The notes under the pieces: model-generated | What the model saw: only the letters and a program-made list of their open reading frames with translations | What the model was told of the DNA's origin: nothing | The model's database searches: none | Assembly (NCBI GenBank): GCA_902497145.1 | Contig: CABVDR010000004.1 | Location: 24,922-88,921, forward strand | Source of the DNA: an uncultured Oscillospiraceae bacterium | GTDB lineage: Bacteria > Bacillota > Clostridia > Oscillospirales > Oscillospiraceae | DNA length: 64,000 nucleotides | Direction: 5' to 3' | Shown: positions 55,389 through 62,979 of the stretch, piece after piece | How the letters are laid out: the number at the start of each line of letters is the position of its first letter | Position numbering within the stretch: position 1 is the stretch's first letter | Program-made: the position numbers and the translations under genes

Positions 55389-57841
55389 AAAAGATCCTCC
55401 CTTTGTACGGTCCGAACGGTGCAACTGCCCGGGACAGGCAAGGCGAAGGGGTCTTTTACCTGCGTGCAGTCTACCTCCAGTCCCTGGGGTGTGACAGCCG
55501 TAAGCAGAAGCTGGACGAAAGATACCTCTGGAAGCCGGTGGGTTAAATCATTGCGTATTTCCGTCTCAGTTGGCAGGTCGCCAATACGCCAGCCATCCCC
55601 TCGAAACTTTCCGGTAACAGGGTGAAGAAACTGCTCCAGTGCCAGACGCACCGCGTCCCGGTCTGCCTCCATATCCCGGCCAGGTACCCTCTTGATCCAG
55701 ACCATGACCTGAATGAAATAAAAATTGGGCTCCCGTACCTGAACCTCAAGCCCCAGAGAGAGAAGTGCGGTCTGTTCCAGCAGCAGTTGAGTGATGGCCT
55801 TCCGGTGCTGGGCAAAGGCCATGCTGTGGTGCTGAGCATCCCGCATCAGAACAGCCACCAGAACCTGATGGCCCTTCCGCAGGGAGCGGGTGCGCACCAC
55901 CGCACCGATATGCTCCCGCACCAGCTGCTCCACATCCAGGGGGGAGACCCCACGGCCAAGGTGGTGGCGGCGCTGGCGGGCCCGTGACAAGGTCATCCAG
56001 TCAGCCTCCGGCGGCGTGCCGCCGAAGCTTTCCGTGAGGGTAAGGCCGGAAACCACCCCGCCTCGCAGGGGCAGTACCGACTCTCCGGCCTGGCAGGTAT
56101 CCCCGGCCGCAGCCAGGAGACAGGCCGCACCAGGATACAGTCCGGCAAGCTGGGGAAAGCGCCGCCCCTGCGACAGAGTGCCGCTTTCATCCCGCAGGCA
56201 GAGCCACCAGCCCCTCCGGCCAAACCGGGTGGTCTCTCTTCCATGGATGCCGGACAGACGCAGCAGCCCGCTGTGACACAGCCCGTCGGTCCCATCCGCC
56301 AGCTCCAGGGGGCGAAGAGCCCCAGGCGCAGATTCCCAGGCAGAGAGCTTGCCTGCTGTACACCGACCGCTTAACGCAATAAACAGAGAGAGGTCTGCAC
56401 GGAAAGGCGGGCGGTCAAACTGGAGCCACCAGCACTCGCCAGTGGCGGCAAATGTGGGAAAAAGTGGGGAGGGGGTGCTGTTCCGGGGCTGGAATTGGGC
56501 GTTAAGACCGCTGCACAGAGAAATGTCAACGGGCGCATTCTGCAAGTCGGCCTGAATCTGGATTTCCAACACCTGGGGGACGTGAAAACGGCGGGGAAGG
56601 TATCCGGCTCCATCTGCCTGGGTGATCCGCCAGCGCAGCCAATGATCCCGCTGCCCCTGTATCGGACAGGGCTGGGCATCCAGGGGCCAGATAAAAGACG
56701 CCTGAACAAGCGTGTCCTTTTTTTGTTTGCCAAAGCAGGGGCATAATTCTTGAGTGCCTGGAATCGGCCGCCAGGCGTTGCCGTTCCAGTATTCCCATAT
56801 CACTTGCTGCGCGTAGACATCCCGCGGTTCCGGTGGCGGAGTAGGCAGGCGGCGCATGATGCTGCGATATTGGGGAGCCTGCTCCGTCCCGGGCAGCAGC
56901 TCCTCCCAAACAGTAAATGTGATGGCCGCGGTAAGGAGGATCTTGGCTCCCCGAAGGGAGAAGAGATCCGGGCAGGAGAGATAGCAGGTGCGCCAGGACT
57001 CCAGGCTCAGACCAAAGGGATAAAAAGGCCCGGGGGATGCAATAGCGCCGTCACAGACCACGGTCTGGCAGGTGAAGGCCCGGCGCTGAGAGGAGACCAG
57101 AACCGTGCCGCACATCGCGGAGGATGCCGCCGCGCCAGGCAGTACCTCCGCTGTCAGCGCAACAGCCAAAGGCATTGCAGGGAGTGAGAAGGACAGTCCG
57201 CCGTTTGTCCATTGCGGCGGCTCCACGGCCTGAACAGCTTCATCCTCCGATTCTATCTGCCAGGATACCTTCGCTGCATCGGCCAGGATGGAGAGAAGTT
57301 CCGCCTCGCTGTCCGGAAAACTCAGGCATACTGTGCAGCCCATTTGGGAGCGAAAGGCATCCGAATGGGCAAAGCGGACCGCCTGCCGCTGGCTGCCGGA
57401 GCCGCGGAAGTCAAAGAGAGCGGTAGGGGCTTCTGGTGTGGGTGGAGGAAGCGCCAAGAGCTTTCCAAGGTGTCCGCTCTCCAACACCTGGCCTACCAGG
57501 GACATGGACTCTGCGGACACAGAGTGGACAGCAGTCCACCGCCGGGTTCCGTCGCCGGAGAGGTATAGCTCCTGCCCGGCGGCCACCTGTGCTCCCTCCG
57601 GGGCAGTGAGCGCGGCATAGACAGACATAGGCATCGGTTCCGCCCGCTCCAGTCCCCAAGCTTGAAGAAATTCCATCTCATGCTTTTCCGGCAGACGCTC
57701 CATCCGCTCCCGGGTGTCCTCCAGCAGCCTCCACGCGGCATATAACAGAGCGGCCTCCGGTTGTCCATCCCCTTCCTCTATCCTCCATCCAGGCAGATAA
57801 CCGTTCACCCTGGCCCAAAATTGTGCCTCCATTGCCTCCAA
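55385..57841 (-). CDS. eCIS baseplate J-like protein (first, large)
   Basis: This 818-residue protein of the Afp11/baseplate-J group has an N-terminal region WARVNGYLPGWRIEEGDGQPEAALLYAAWRLLEDTRERMERLPEKHEMEFL and long beta-rich middle parts. The C-terminus has LDVEQLVREHIGAVVRTRSLRKGHQVLVAVLMRDAQHHSMAFAQHRKAITQLLLEQT and GDGWRIGDLPTETEIRNDLTHRLPEVSFV in outline. The start is a TTG at 57841 eight bases after AGGAGG; an ATG at 57832 is possible. It overlaps the next baseplate gene by four bases. Confidence 0.82.
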   Translation of the reverse strand: MEAMEAQFWARVNGYLPGWRIEEGDGQPEAALLYAAWRLLEDTRERMERLPEKHEMEFLQAWGLERAEPMPMSVYAALTAPEGAQVAAGQELYLSGDGTRRWTAVHSVSAESMSLVGQVLESGHLGKLLALPPPTPEAPTALFDFRGSGSQRQAVRFAHSDAFRSQMGCTVCLSFPDSEAELLSILADAAKVSWQIESEDEAVQAVEPPQWTNGGLSFSLPAMPLAVALTAEVLPGAAASSAMCGTVLVSSQRRAFTCQTVVCDGAIASPGPFYPFGLSLESWRTCYLSCPDLFSLRGAKILLTAAITFTVWEELLPGTEQAPQYRSIMRRLPTPPPEPRDVYAQQVIWEYWNGNAWRPIPGTQELCPCFGKQKKDTLVQASFIWPLDAQPCPIQGQRDHWLRWRITQADGAGYLPRRFHVPQVLEIQIQADLQNAPVDISLCSGLNAQFQPRNSTPSPLFPTFAATGECWWLQFDRPPFRADLSLFIALSGRCTAGKLSAWESAPGALRPLELADGTDGLCHSGLLRLSGIHGRETTRFGRRGWWLCLRDESGTLSQGRRFPQLAGLYPGAACLLAAAGDTCQAGESVLPLRGGVVSGLTLTESFGGTPPEADWMTLSRARQRRHHLGRGVSPLDVEQLVREHIGAVVRTRSLRKGHQVLVAVLMRDAQHHSMAFAQHRKAITQLLLEQTALLSLGLEVQVREPNFYFIQVMVWIKRVPGRDMEADRDAVRLALEQFLHPVTGKFRGDGWRIGDLPTETEIRNDLTHRLPEVSFVQLLLTAVTPQGLEVDCTQVKDPFALPVPGSCTVRTVQREDLL

Positions 57842-57872
57842 GCCTGTTGCCTCCTCTCAGCATTGGCTGTTG

Positions 57873-58241
57873 CTACGCTATGGTCTGCGTCACCTGTATA
57901 CTTCCCTGGACCCCGGAAGAGCGCACCTCGTATTGGACTGTTACAATGAGCTGGCCTTTCTGGGGCTGCTGGTCAAAGGAAACCTGAATGTTCCAGATCC
58001 TGGACTCCCAGGTCTGGAGCGCGGATACCACCTCCTGACGGATGAGGGTGCTGGTGGTGGTGTCCATCTGTTCAAAGGCGAAAGTATTCAGCCGGGTGCC
58101 AAAGTCGGGGCGGAAGGGGCGCTCCCCCCGCTGGGTCAACAGAATCATACGCACCGACTGGGCGATTTCCTCCAATTCTGACAGGGTGCGAAACCGTCCA
58201 AGACCGGTAACCAGCTGGCTGGGATAGGCCATGGCAGCCAT
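57873..58241 (-). CDS. eCIS baseplate gp25/GPW-like protein (Afp9-like)
   Basis: This 122-residue protein of the gp25/lysozyme-like wedge family has LEEIAQSVRMILLTQRGERPFRPDFGTRLNTFAFE followed by LIRQEVVSALQTWESRI. The RPDFG motif is diagnostic. It joins the sheath to the baseplate wedge. AGGAGG before ATG 58241. Confidence 0.92.
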   Translation of the reverse strand: MAAMAYPSQLVTGLGRFRTLSELEEIAQSVRMILLTQRGERPFRPDFGTRLNTFAFEQMDTTTSTLIRQEVVSALQTWESRIWNIQVSFDQQPQKGQLIVTVQYEVRSSGVQGSIQVTQTIA

Positions 58242-58255
58242 ATTGCCGCCTCCTC

Positions 58256-58993
58256 TCAGTTTAATTTGATCAAATCGCCTTTGACTTGGGTGACACCACC
58301 AGAATGAAGCTCTGCATGATTTCCACCGGATAATTTGGCCCCCATGGAGCCGCTGAAAATCACTTGTTCCCCCTCACCCTCCAGATTGTCCTGGGCGTTC
58401 AGGGTGATGCTTTTTCCCTGCAGCGTGAGGTTCCCCTCCGCGTGGATGGTAAGGTTTCCATCTTTGTCAAAGGTAAGATGGGATTGACCGCACTGAACGG
58501 TCAGTTTTTGTCCGGCGGACAGGGTCACCTCGTTCGTCTCCCAGTTTAGGGTTAGAAGGGGAGTCTCCTTTTGGCCGTTGTGAAGGGTGATGGCCTGCTC
58601 CTTGTCCGAGAGGAGCAGCTCCAGCCCTCCGGCCGTTTGCAGAGACATTTGGGTGCTGTCCTGGGTGTCATCCAAAGTGAGGGTGTGGCCGGAGCGGGTG
58701 CGCAACTGCTTGCGGTCGTTCTGTTCCGTCCAGCATTCGGCTGCCTGCTGAGCTTGCTGCTGGCCATGTACATGAATAATCCGGGCCTGGTCGCCAGGCC
58801 GGGTGGACAGCGCTACATCCACCACATCGCCAATCTCCGGCAGCCAGTAGACCCCGGACATGCTCTGGTCCACCTGCGCCAGGACAGTGTCATTCTTTGA
58901 GTCCAATGCTCCAATTTTGACCTCTACCAGCCCTCTGTCATTTTCACCGGGGTAAGCGCTGACCTTGCCCCGCAGGATGAGTTGTTCCCACAT
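58256..58993 (-). CDS. eCIS spike protein, gpV/VgrG-like
   Basis: This 245-residue protein has an N-terminal OB-fold-like part (GKVSAYPGENDRGLVEVKIGAL, QSMSGVYWLPEIGDVVDVAL) and a C-terminal run of short beta repeats (QKLTVQCGQSHLTFDKDGNL, TIHAEGNLTLQGKSITLNA) typical of the VgrG/gp5 triple-stranded beta-helix needle. ATG 58993 follows GGGGGAGG. In Afp systems hub and spike are one protein (Afp8); here the hub is the separate gene at 58998. Confidence 0.85.
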   Translation of the reverse strand: MWEQLILRGKVSAYPGENDRGLVEVKIGALDSKNDTVLAQVDQSMSGVYWLPEIGDVVDVALSTRPGDQARIIHVHGQQQAQQAAECWTEQNDRKQLRTRSGHTLTLDDTQDSTQMSLQTAGGLELLLSDKEQAITLHNGQKETPLLTLNWETNEVTLSAGQKLTVQCGQSHLTFDKDGNLTIHAEGNLTLQGKSITLNAQDNLEGEGEQVIFSGSMGAKLSGGNHAELHSGGVTQVKGDLIKLN

Positions 58994-58997
58994 TCCG

Positions 58998-60062
58998 TCA
59001 GTCCTCCCCCTCAAAGTCTGTGGTAAAACCGTTGACGTCTAGCGTGTGCCGGACGGTATGGATGTAGTAAGTGCCGTTGACGGCGCTGCTCACACCGGAG
59101 ATGGTGAGAAATCGGCCTGGCCTCAGCTCCGGCGTGCCCAGGCAACGCCCAAAGATACCTCCGGCCTGTTGCTGCCGCGCCTGCATCCTGGCCTTGGACA
59201 GCGTTTGGGCCTGAGCCATGGTGCGCACGGTGGGCTCTGGTTGATACAGGTCGTTGGAGAGGACCTGGCTCATCTGCTTGGCAGCAAAGCCACTGTCCTC
59301 CGTTCTGGCCTGCCTGGCGTAGATTCTCCCTCCCTGGTCATCGGTGCCGCTGACCACCATGGCCGCGCACTGGCCAGCCAGGGTGCGCCGGCGCCCCAGC
59401 TTAATAAAGCCGTCCGGCCCATCAAAAGTGAGTATTGCGGTGCGGTTGGGACGGGGCGGGCCAAAATAGAGGGTGTCGGCCCAGGCGTAGAACTCGTAAC
59501 ACAGAAAGGAGGCAATTTGACAAAGTACGTCATAGTCCGACAGCCCCAACCGCAGGGCGGACAGGTTCCAGTCCTCTGAAAACGGACCGATAGACCGGGT
59601 GGAGGCAAGCTGGGTGCAGCAGCTCTGGCTGAGAATCGTCTGCACCAGCTGGGAGAGAATCCGGGTGCGGCCTGCGTCGGCGCTGGAGGAGAGCATCAGC
59701 CGCCCCCGCACATCCAGAAAGACCGCCTCCAGAGTCAGAGCTCCCTGAGTCAGGGGGTCGTGCCACACCACCTCATACAAAAACCCCTGGAATACCTTGG
59801 TTTTACTGGTCCCATAGCCCACGGAAAAGACGCACTTGGCCCCGGCCTGCAAGGCGCTGACCCACTGGGCGCCGTTTGTCCCCTTCGGGTCCATCACAGC
59901 CTCCAAATGCAGATAACCGGCACTCTGCCGACAGGTCAGCTCACACACCGCCTGGAGCAGTCGAACATCTTCCCCCACAGGGAGTGCCTTTCCTCCAACC
60001 TCCAGGGTATAGGAGGGCTCGGCCATGGAGTGGTACTGCTGAAACAGGGCAGAAAACTTCAT
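58998..60062 (-). CDS. eCIS hub protein, phage late control D-like
   Basis: This 354-residue protein has the gpD/gp27-like pattern: AVCELTCRQSAGYLHLEAV, an FSVGYGTSKTKVFQGFLYEVVW strand pair, LGLSDYDVLCQIASFLCYEFYAWADTLYFGPP, and C-terminal LRPGRFLTISGVSSAVNGTYYIHTVRHTLDVNGFTTDFEGED in outline. It forms the trimeric hub that holds the spike. GGAGGG before ATG 60062. Confidence 0.85.
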   Translation of the reverse strand: MKFSALFQQYHSMAEPSYTLEVGGKALPVGEDVRLLQAVCELTCRQSAGYLHLEAVMDPKGTNGAQWVSALQAGAKCVFSVGYGTSKTKVFQGFLYEVVWHDPLTQGALTLEAVFLDVRGRLMLSSSADAGRTRILSQLVQTILSQSCCTQLASTRSIGPFSEDWNLSALRLGLSDYDVLCQIASFLCYEFYAWADTLYFGPPRPNRTAILTFDGPDGFIKLGRRRTLAGQCAAMVVSGTDDQGGRIYARQARTEDSGFAAKQMSQVLSNDLYQPEPTVRTMAQAQTLSKARMQARQQQAGGIFGRCLGTPELRPGRFLTISGVSSAVNGTYYIHTVRHTLDVNGFTTDFEGED

Positions 60063-60077
60063 ATGGGTCCCTCCTGG

Positions 60078-60647
60078 TCAAGAGAACAGCCAGCGTACGG
60101 AGTCTGGAACAAGGCCCAGATCCCGCCAGGAAGCAATCGCATCTTTTTGGATGGCTGCGGACGCGGCATGGTTGATGCTGCTGGCGGTGATATCTGGGTC
60201 CTCACCTACAATCGTAATAGAGACCTCCGCCTGTACCGGTGTACCGTTGGAGGCAAACATCTGGTAGGAGACATTGATATACTCCAAGGTGCCGACGATG
60301 GCGAGGGTGCCCCAGGCAAAAGCAATGCGCTTGCTGATGACGCCGTTTCCGTCGTTGCTGCGGCGCACAAAAGTCCGGATACGGTTGACTTCTTTACGTA
60401 CATCCTGGTAGGTAGTCTCGTTCTCGTAGGTGTAGAAGAACAGCGTGGCAGATAGGCTGGCCTGTCCGGTCTGTCCGGTGGGATCCCCCTGCATCTGTGC
60501 CAGAGGAGAAGTCACAGTTCTGGGTACAGTGCCCTGATCCAAGTTGCTGCCTACCGAGTAGGTGAGGGTGTTAGGGTTAAAGGGGACATAAAATCCATCC
60601 GTAGGCTGATCTGGGTTATAAATCCGTGCCTTCTCCAGTGCGCCCAT
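60078..60647 (-). CDS. CIS tube-adaptor protein (Afp7-like)
   Basis: This 189-residue protein begins MGALEKARIYNPDQPTDGFYVPFNPNTLTYSVGSNLDQ, the hallmark of the CIS tube/adaptor family. SLSATLFFYTYENETTYQDVRKEVNRIRTFVRR and RIAFAWGTLAIVGTLEYINVSYQMF follow. It connects inner tube to hub. It lacks the LysM tail of longer homologues. GAGGAGGG before ATG 60647. Confidence 0.88.
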   Translation of the reverse strand: MGALEKARIYNPDQPTDGFYVPFNPNTLTYSVGSNLDQGTVPRTVTSPLAQMQGDPTGQTGQASLSATLFFYTYENETTYQDVRKEVNRIRTFVRRSNDGNGVISKRIAFAWGTLAIVGTLEYINVSYQMFASNGTPVQAEVSITIVGEDPDITASSINHAASAAIQKDAIASWRDLGLVPDSVRWLFS

Positions 60648-61613
60648 TTAGTTCCCTCCTCTTCGTATGGATTCCAGACGGGTCTGCCGGCCAAGGGAGG
60701 ATGCCACTCCTTGTACCAAAGCACGGAAATCCGCATCGCTCAAATGGATCTCTTGGGTCTGTGGGGACTCCCGGGGTGGGCGTCCCTCCGGTTGGGGATG
60801 TATCATCTTTTCCAGCGGCTCTTGGGGTGGAAGAACCCGGCGCTGTACTTGGAGCTGTACCAGGTCGTCTGCCAGTACCTGAGCGTGGTGGGTATAACGC
60901 AAGATTGCGTTAGAACGCTCCCAGCTCCGGAGCTGGCGCACATAGTGCTGATAAATCCGACTGTGCAGTACCACACCTGCCGCCAAATACAGGGCATTCT
61001 GCCCGTGGAGGGCGGGGTAGTAGTTGCTGCCCAGCTTTTCCACCGCACTGAAATAAAAACGAGTCAGGGTGCGGAATGCCTGCCGCTGGCCGAACAGGTT
61101 CCAGATCAGAGAGATAGCCTGAGTGGGACGGCTTTTGTAGCGTTCCTGTTCCTCCTTCAGAACGTGGCGTACAATGCGGCTGTAAAAAGGACGCAGCTGC
61201 CGCTGGGCGCTCTCTACGGAGAAAAGGCGAAGGAGCCGCTGGGCGGTGCGGGTGGGCCGGGCCGGGTCCATTATCTCTTCCTGTCCCGCCCGAAGAGGGG
61301 GCGGAGGCGAGAGCAGCAAAAAGGCATTGGTGTGCAGATGATGGATAGAGATAGAGTGATGCTGGATGCGGCAGTGGGTCACAGGAGAAAGGCGGATGAC
61401 CGTCTGGCGCAGGATGGGCTGGACCACCTTTTCCACCGGTTTGGGTGGTGGAGGAAGTTTGGTTTTACGGTAAATGAGGAGAGGGGTGTCCCTGGATCCC
61501 GTGTGCCAGCCAACCCGCGTGGGAGAGCGGTTAGATCGCTGAGACCTGAATATATTCGTAGTCCAGTTCAAAGCGGTCAATGACCACTGCATTTTGCAGG
61601 GCATCCAGTTCAC
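60648..61613 (-). CDS. eCIS-associated protein with Pro-rich N-terminal region; start uncertain
   Basis: The reading frame is open from a GTG at 61613, overlapping the upstream tube-like gene by 83 bases, to 60648. It encodes a Pro-rich basic stretch (LPPPPKPVEK...LLLSPPPPLRAG) and then a helical, Arg-rich body (TRTAQRLLRLFSVESAQRQLRPFYSRIVRHVLKEEQERYKS). No good ribosome site precedes any early start. ATG 61271 has AGGAAGAG but would leave 260 uncoding bases in an otherwise gap-free operon. No known family. It may be a chaperone or accessory subunit. Confidence 0.55.
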   Translation of the reverse strand: MNWMPCKMQWSLTALNWTTNIFRSQRSNRSPTRVGWHTGSRDTPLLIYRKTKLPPPPKPVEKVVQPILRQTVIRLSPVTHCRIQHHSISIHHLHTNAFLLLSPPPPLRAGQEEIMDPARPTRTAQRLLRLFSVESAQRQLRPFYSRIVRHVLKEEQERYKSRPTQAISLIWNLFGQRQAFRTLTRFYFSAVEKLGSNYYPALHGQNALYLAAGVVLHSRIYQHYVRQLRSWERSNAILRYTHHAQVLADDLVQLQVQRRVLPPQEPLEKMIHPQPEGRPPRESPQTQEIHLSDADFRALVQGVASSLGRQTRLESIRRGGN

Positions 61614-61950
61614 CTGCCTCCCATTTCTTGACCACCAGACCTGTTAAGGTGTAAACCTTGCCCAACAGCGGAACAGGGGAGGATGCCGCCCACAGCTCCA
61701 CCCGCATGGGACAGTTCAGCCGCTCCCCTACCAGATAGAAGGGAAGGTATTCTCCAAAGTAGACGCCCCGTTCCAGGCAAATGGTGCCGCAGGACTTAGC
61801 TGGCCCTGGCAGCACATGGACCCGGTCGTTGAGACCGCCCTCCTGGTAGGTGATGGTCTCCTGGGTTCGCTGCAGGCCGGATACTTTGGAAAATCCAAAC
61901 TCCAGCAGGCCGATCCGGACGTGAAACTGATAGGCAGCCAGTGGGTTCAT
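61531..61950 (-). CDS. eCIS tube protein, T4 gp19-like (second copy)
   Basis: This 139-residue protein of the gp19/tail tube family has AYQFHVRIGLLEFGFSKVSGLQRTQETITYQEGGLNDRVHVLPGPAKSCGTICLERGV in outline, then a C-terminal VKKWEAGELDALQNAVVIDRFELDYEYIQ. It is a likely Afp5-like tube initiator or variant subunit. AAAAAGGAGG before ATG 61950. Confidence 0.85.
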   Translation of the reverse strand: MNPLAAYQFHVRIGLLEFGFSKVSGLQRTQETITYQEGGLNDRVHVLPGPAKSCGTICLERGVYFGEYLPFYLVGERLNCPMRVELWAASSPVPLLGKVYTLTGLVVKKWEAGELDALQNAVVIDRFELDYEYIQVSAI

Positions 61951-61968
61951 GACGATTCCTCCTTTTTC

Positions 61969-62148
61969 TCAGATCTCAAACAGGTTCTTTTCTTCCCCGT
62001 TAGCCTGACGGTTGATCTGGCTGATCTCCCGGCAGAATTTTTCCCGCTCCAGATGGGGCAGATCCAACACGGTTTCCAGCTCCCAGTGGAAGTAGTACGA
62101 GATGAACGAGAGCTGGCGGTACAGCTCTCTGGGAGGCGTCAGGCTCAT
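61969..62148 (-). CDS. DUF6760-like small eCIS protein (Afp6 position), 59 residues
   Basis: The product is MSLTPPRELYRQLSFISYYF-HWELETVLDLPHLEREKFCR-EISQINRQANGEEKNLFEI. The YYFHWELETVLDLPHLEREKF core matches the tiny DUF6760-type proteins found in phage-like injection loci (YLAYHFHWSLDEL...ERxRW pattern). The ATG overlaps the stop of the upstream gene by four bases. Being below 60 residues it is easily missed. It is probably a small assembly or baseplate factor. Confidence 0.75.
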   Translation of the reverse strand: MSLTPPRELYRQLSFISYYFHWELETVLDLPHLEREKFCREISQINRQANGEEKNLFEI

Positions 62149-62513
62149 CCCGCCCCCTGAAAATTTAGGGTGTCGGTGAACTGCTTGCCGCAGTAGGGAC
62201 AGGTAACCTGAATCTGGGGTTTTTCCGACTTGTTAATGGTGTCGTACATGGTTTGCAGGTACTCCATGTCGGCAATAAAAAGCCCTTCCATCATCTCCGG
62301 GGTCATTTGGGAGATGGTGCCCAGACTGACAATTACTTGGCTGAGAAGCACGGCGTTGAGATAGCTCTCATCCGCCTTGACCCGGGGGTCCCGCAGGGCG
62401 CGCAATTCATCCCCGGCGGTGGCCAGACGCATCGTTCCCTCCCGGTGGAGGTTGCCGTCCGAGTCAATGTAGCCTTTGGGAAGGCGGAAGGGGTAGACCG
62501 TTTGCAGTTGCAT
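62145..62513 (-). CDS. eCIS tail-assembly-like protein with CPYCGKQF end
   Basis: This 122-residue protein begins MQLQTVYPFRLPKGYIDSDGNLHREGTMRLATAGDEL and continues with LNAVLLSQVIVSLGTISQMTPEMMEGLFIADMEYLQTMYDTIN, the pattern of phage Mu gp41/tail-assembly proteins. It ends in a single CPYCGKQF pair that could bind metal with a second copy. AAAAGGAG before ATG 62513. Overlaps the DUF6760 gene by four bases. Confidence 0.75.
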   Translation of the reverse strand: MQLQTVYPFRLPKGYIDSDGNLHREGTMRLATAGDELRALRDPRVKADESYLNAVLLSQVIVSLGTISQMTPEMMEGLFIADMEYLQTMYDTINKSEKPQIQVTCPYCGKQFTDTLNFQGAG

Positions 62514-62526
62514 AGATTATCTCCTT

Positions 62527-62961
62527 TTACTTGGTGCGGGTGATGCCTTCGGTGACCAGTTCCAGGCTCTCGATGGCTACCTCGTTGCTGGTGGCGTTGA
62601 AATCGGTGGCGGTATACTTGGTGGGCCAGGTCTTCTCCAGCTGCCAGGAGGCCACCTCGTTCATCTCATCGTCCATCAGAGTAATGACGACGGTTTTGCG
62701 GGGGGCCTTGCCGTTTTGGATTTCCTTCATCCAATCCACAAAGACGTGGGATTCGGTGGTGCCCCGCTTGAGGGTGACGTTGGAATACTTTAAAATGCCG
62801 GGCTGCTTGCCGGGGGTCTTGCCCGCCATGTTGCCCTCCCGGTACTCTACCGGGTCGGCGGTGATGTCCGGGGCAGACACTTCGCTGAAGCCTGCCTCCT
62901 CCGTGTTGTCGATGAGAACCTTGTAGTTATATTTTTTGTAGGGGTAGATAATATCTGCCAT
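62527..62961 (-). CDS. eCIS inner tube protein (Afp1/gp19-like)
   Basis: This 144-residue tail tube protein reads YKKYNYKVLIDNTEEAGFSEVSAPDITADPVEYREGNMAGKTPGKQPGILKYSNVTLKRGTTESHVFVDWMKEI in outline, with the GxxKYxNVTLKRG signature, and ends in VAIESLELVTEGITR. It forms the hexameric rings of the inner tube. AAAGGAGG before ATG 62961, directly after the sheath gene. Confidence 0.93.
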   Translation of the reverse strand: MADIIYPYKKYNYKVLIDNTEEAGFSEVSAPDITADPVEYREGNMAGKTPGKQPGILKYSNVTLKRGTTESHVFVDWMKEIQNGKAPRKTVVITLMDDEMNEVASWQLEKTWPTKYTATDFNATSNEVAIESLELVTEGITRTK

Positions 62962-62979
62962 CGGGGGATTCCTCCTTTA

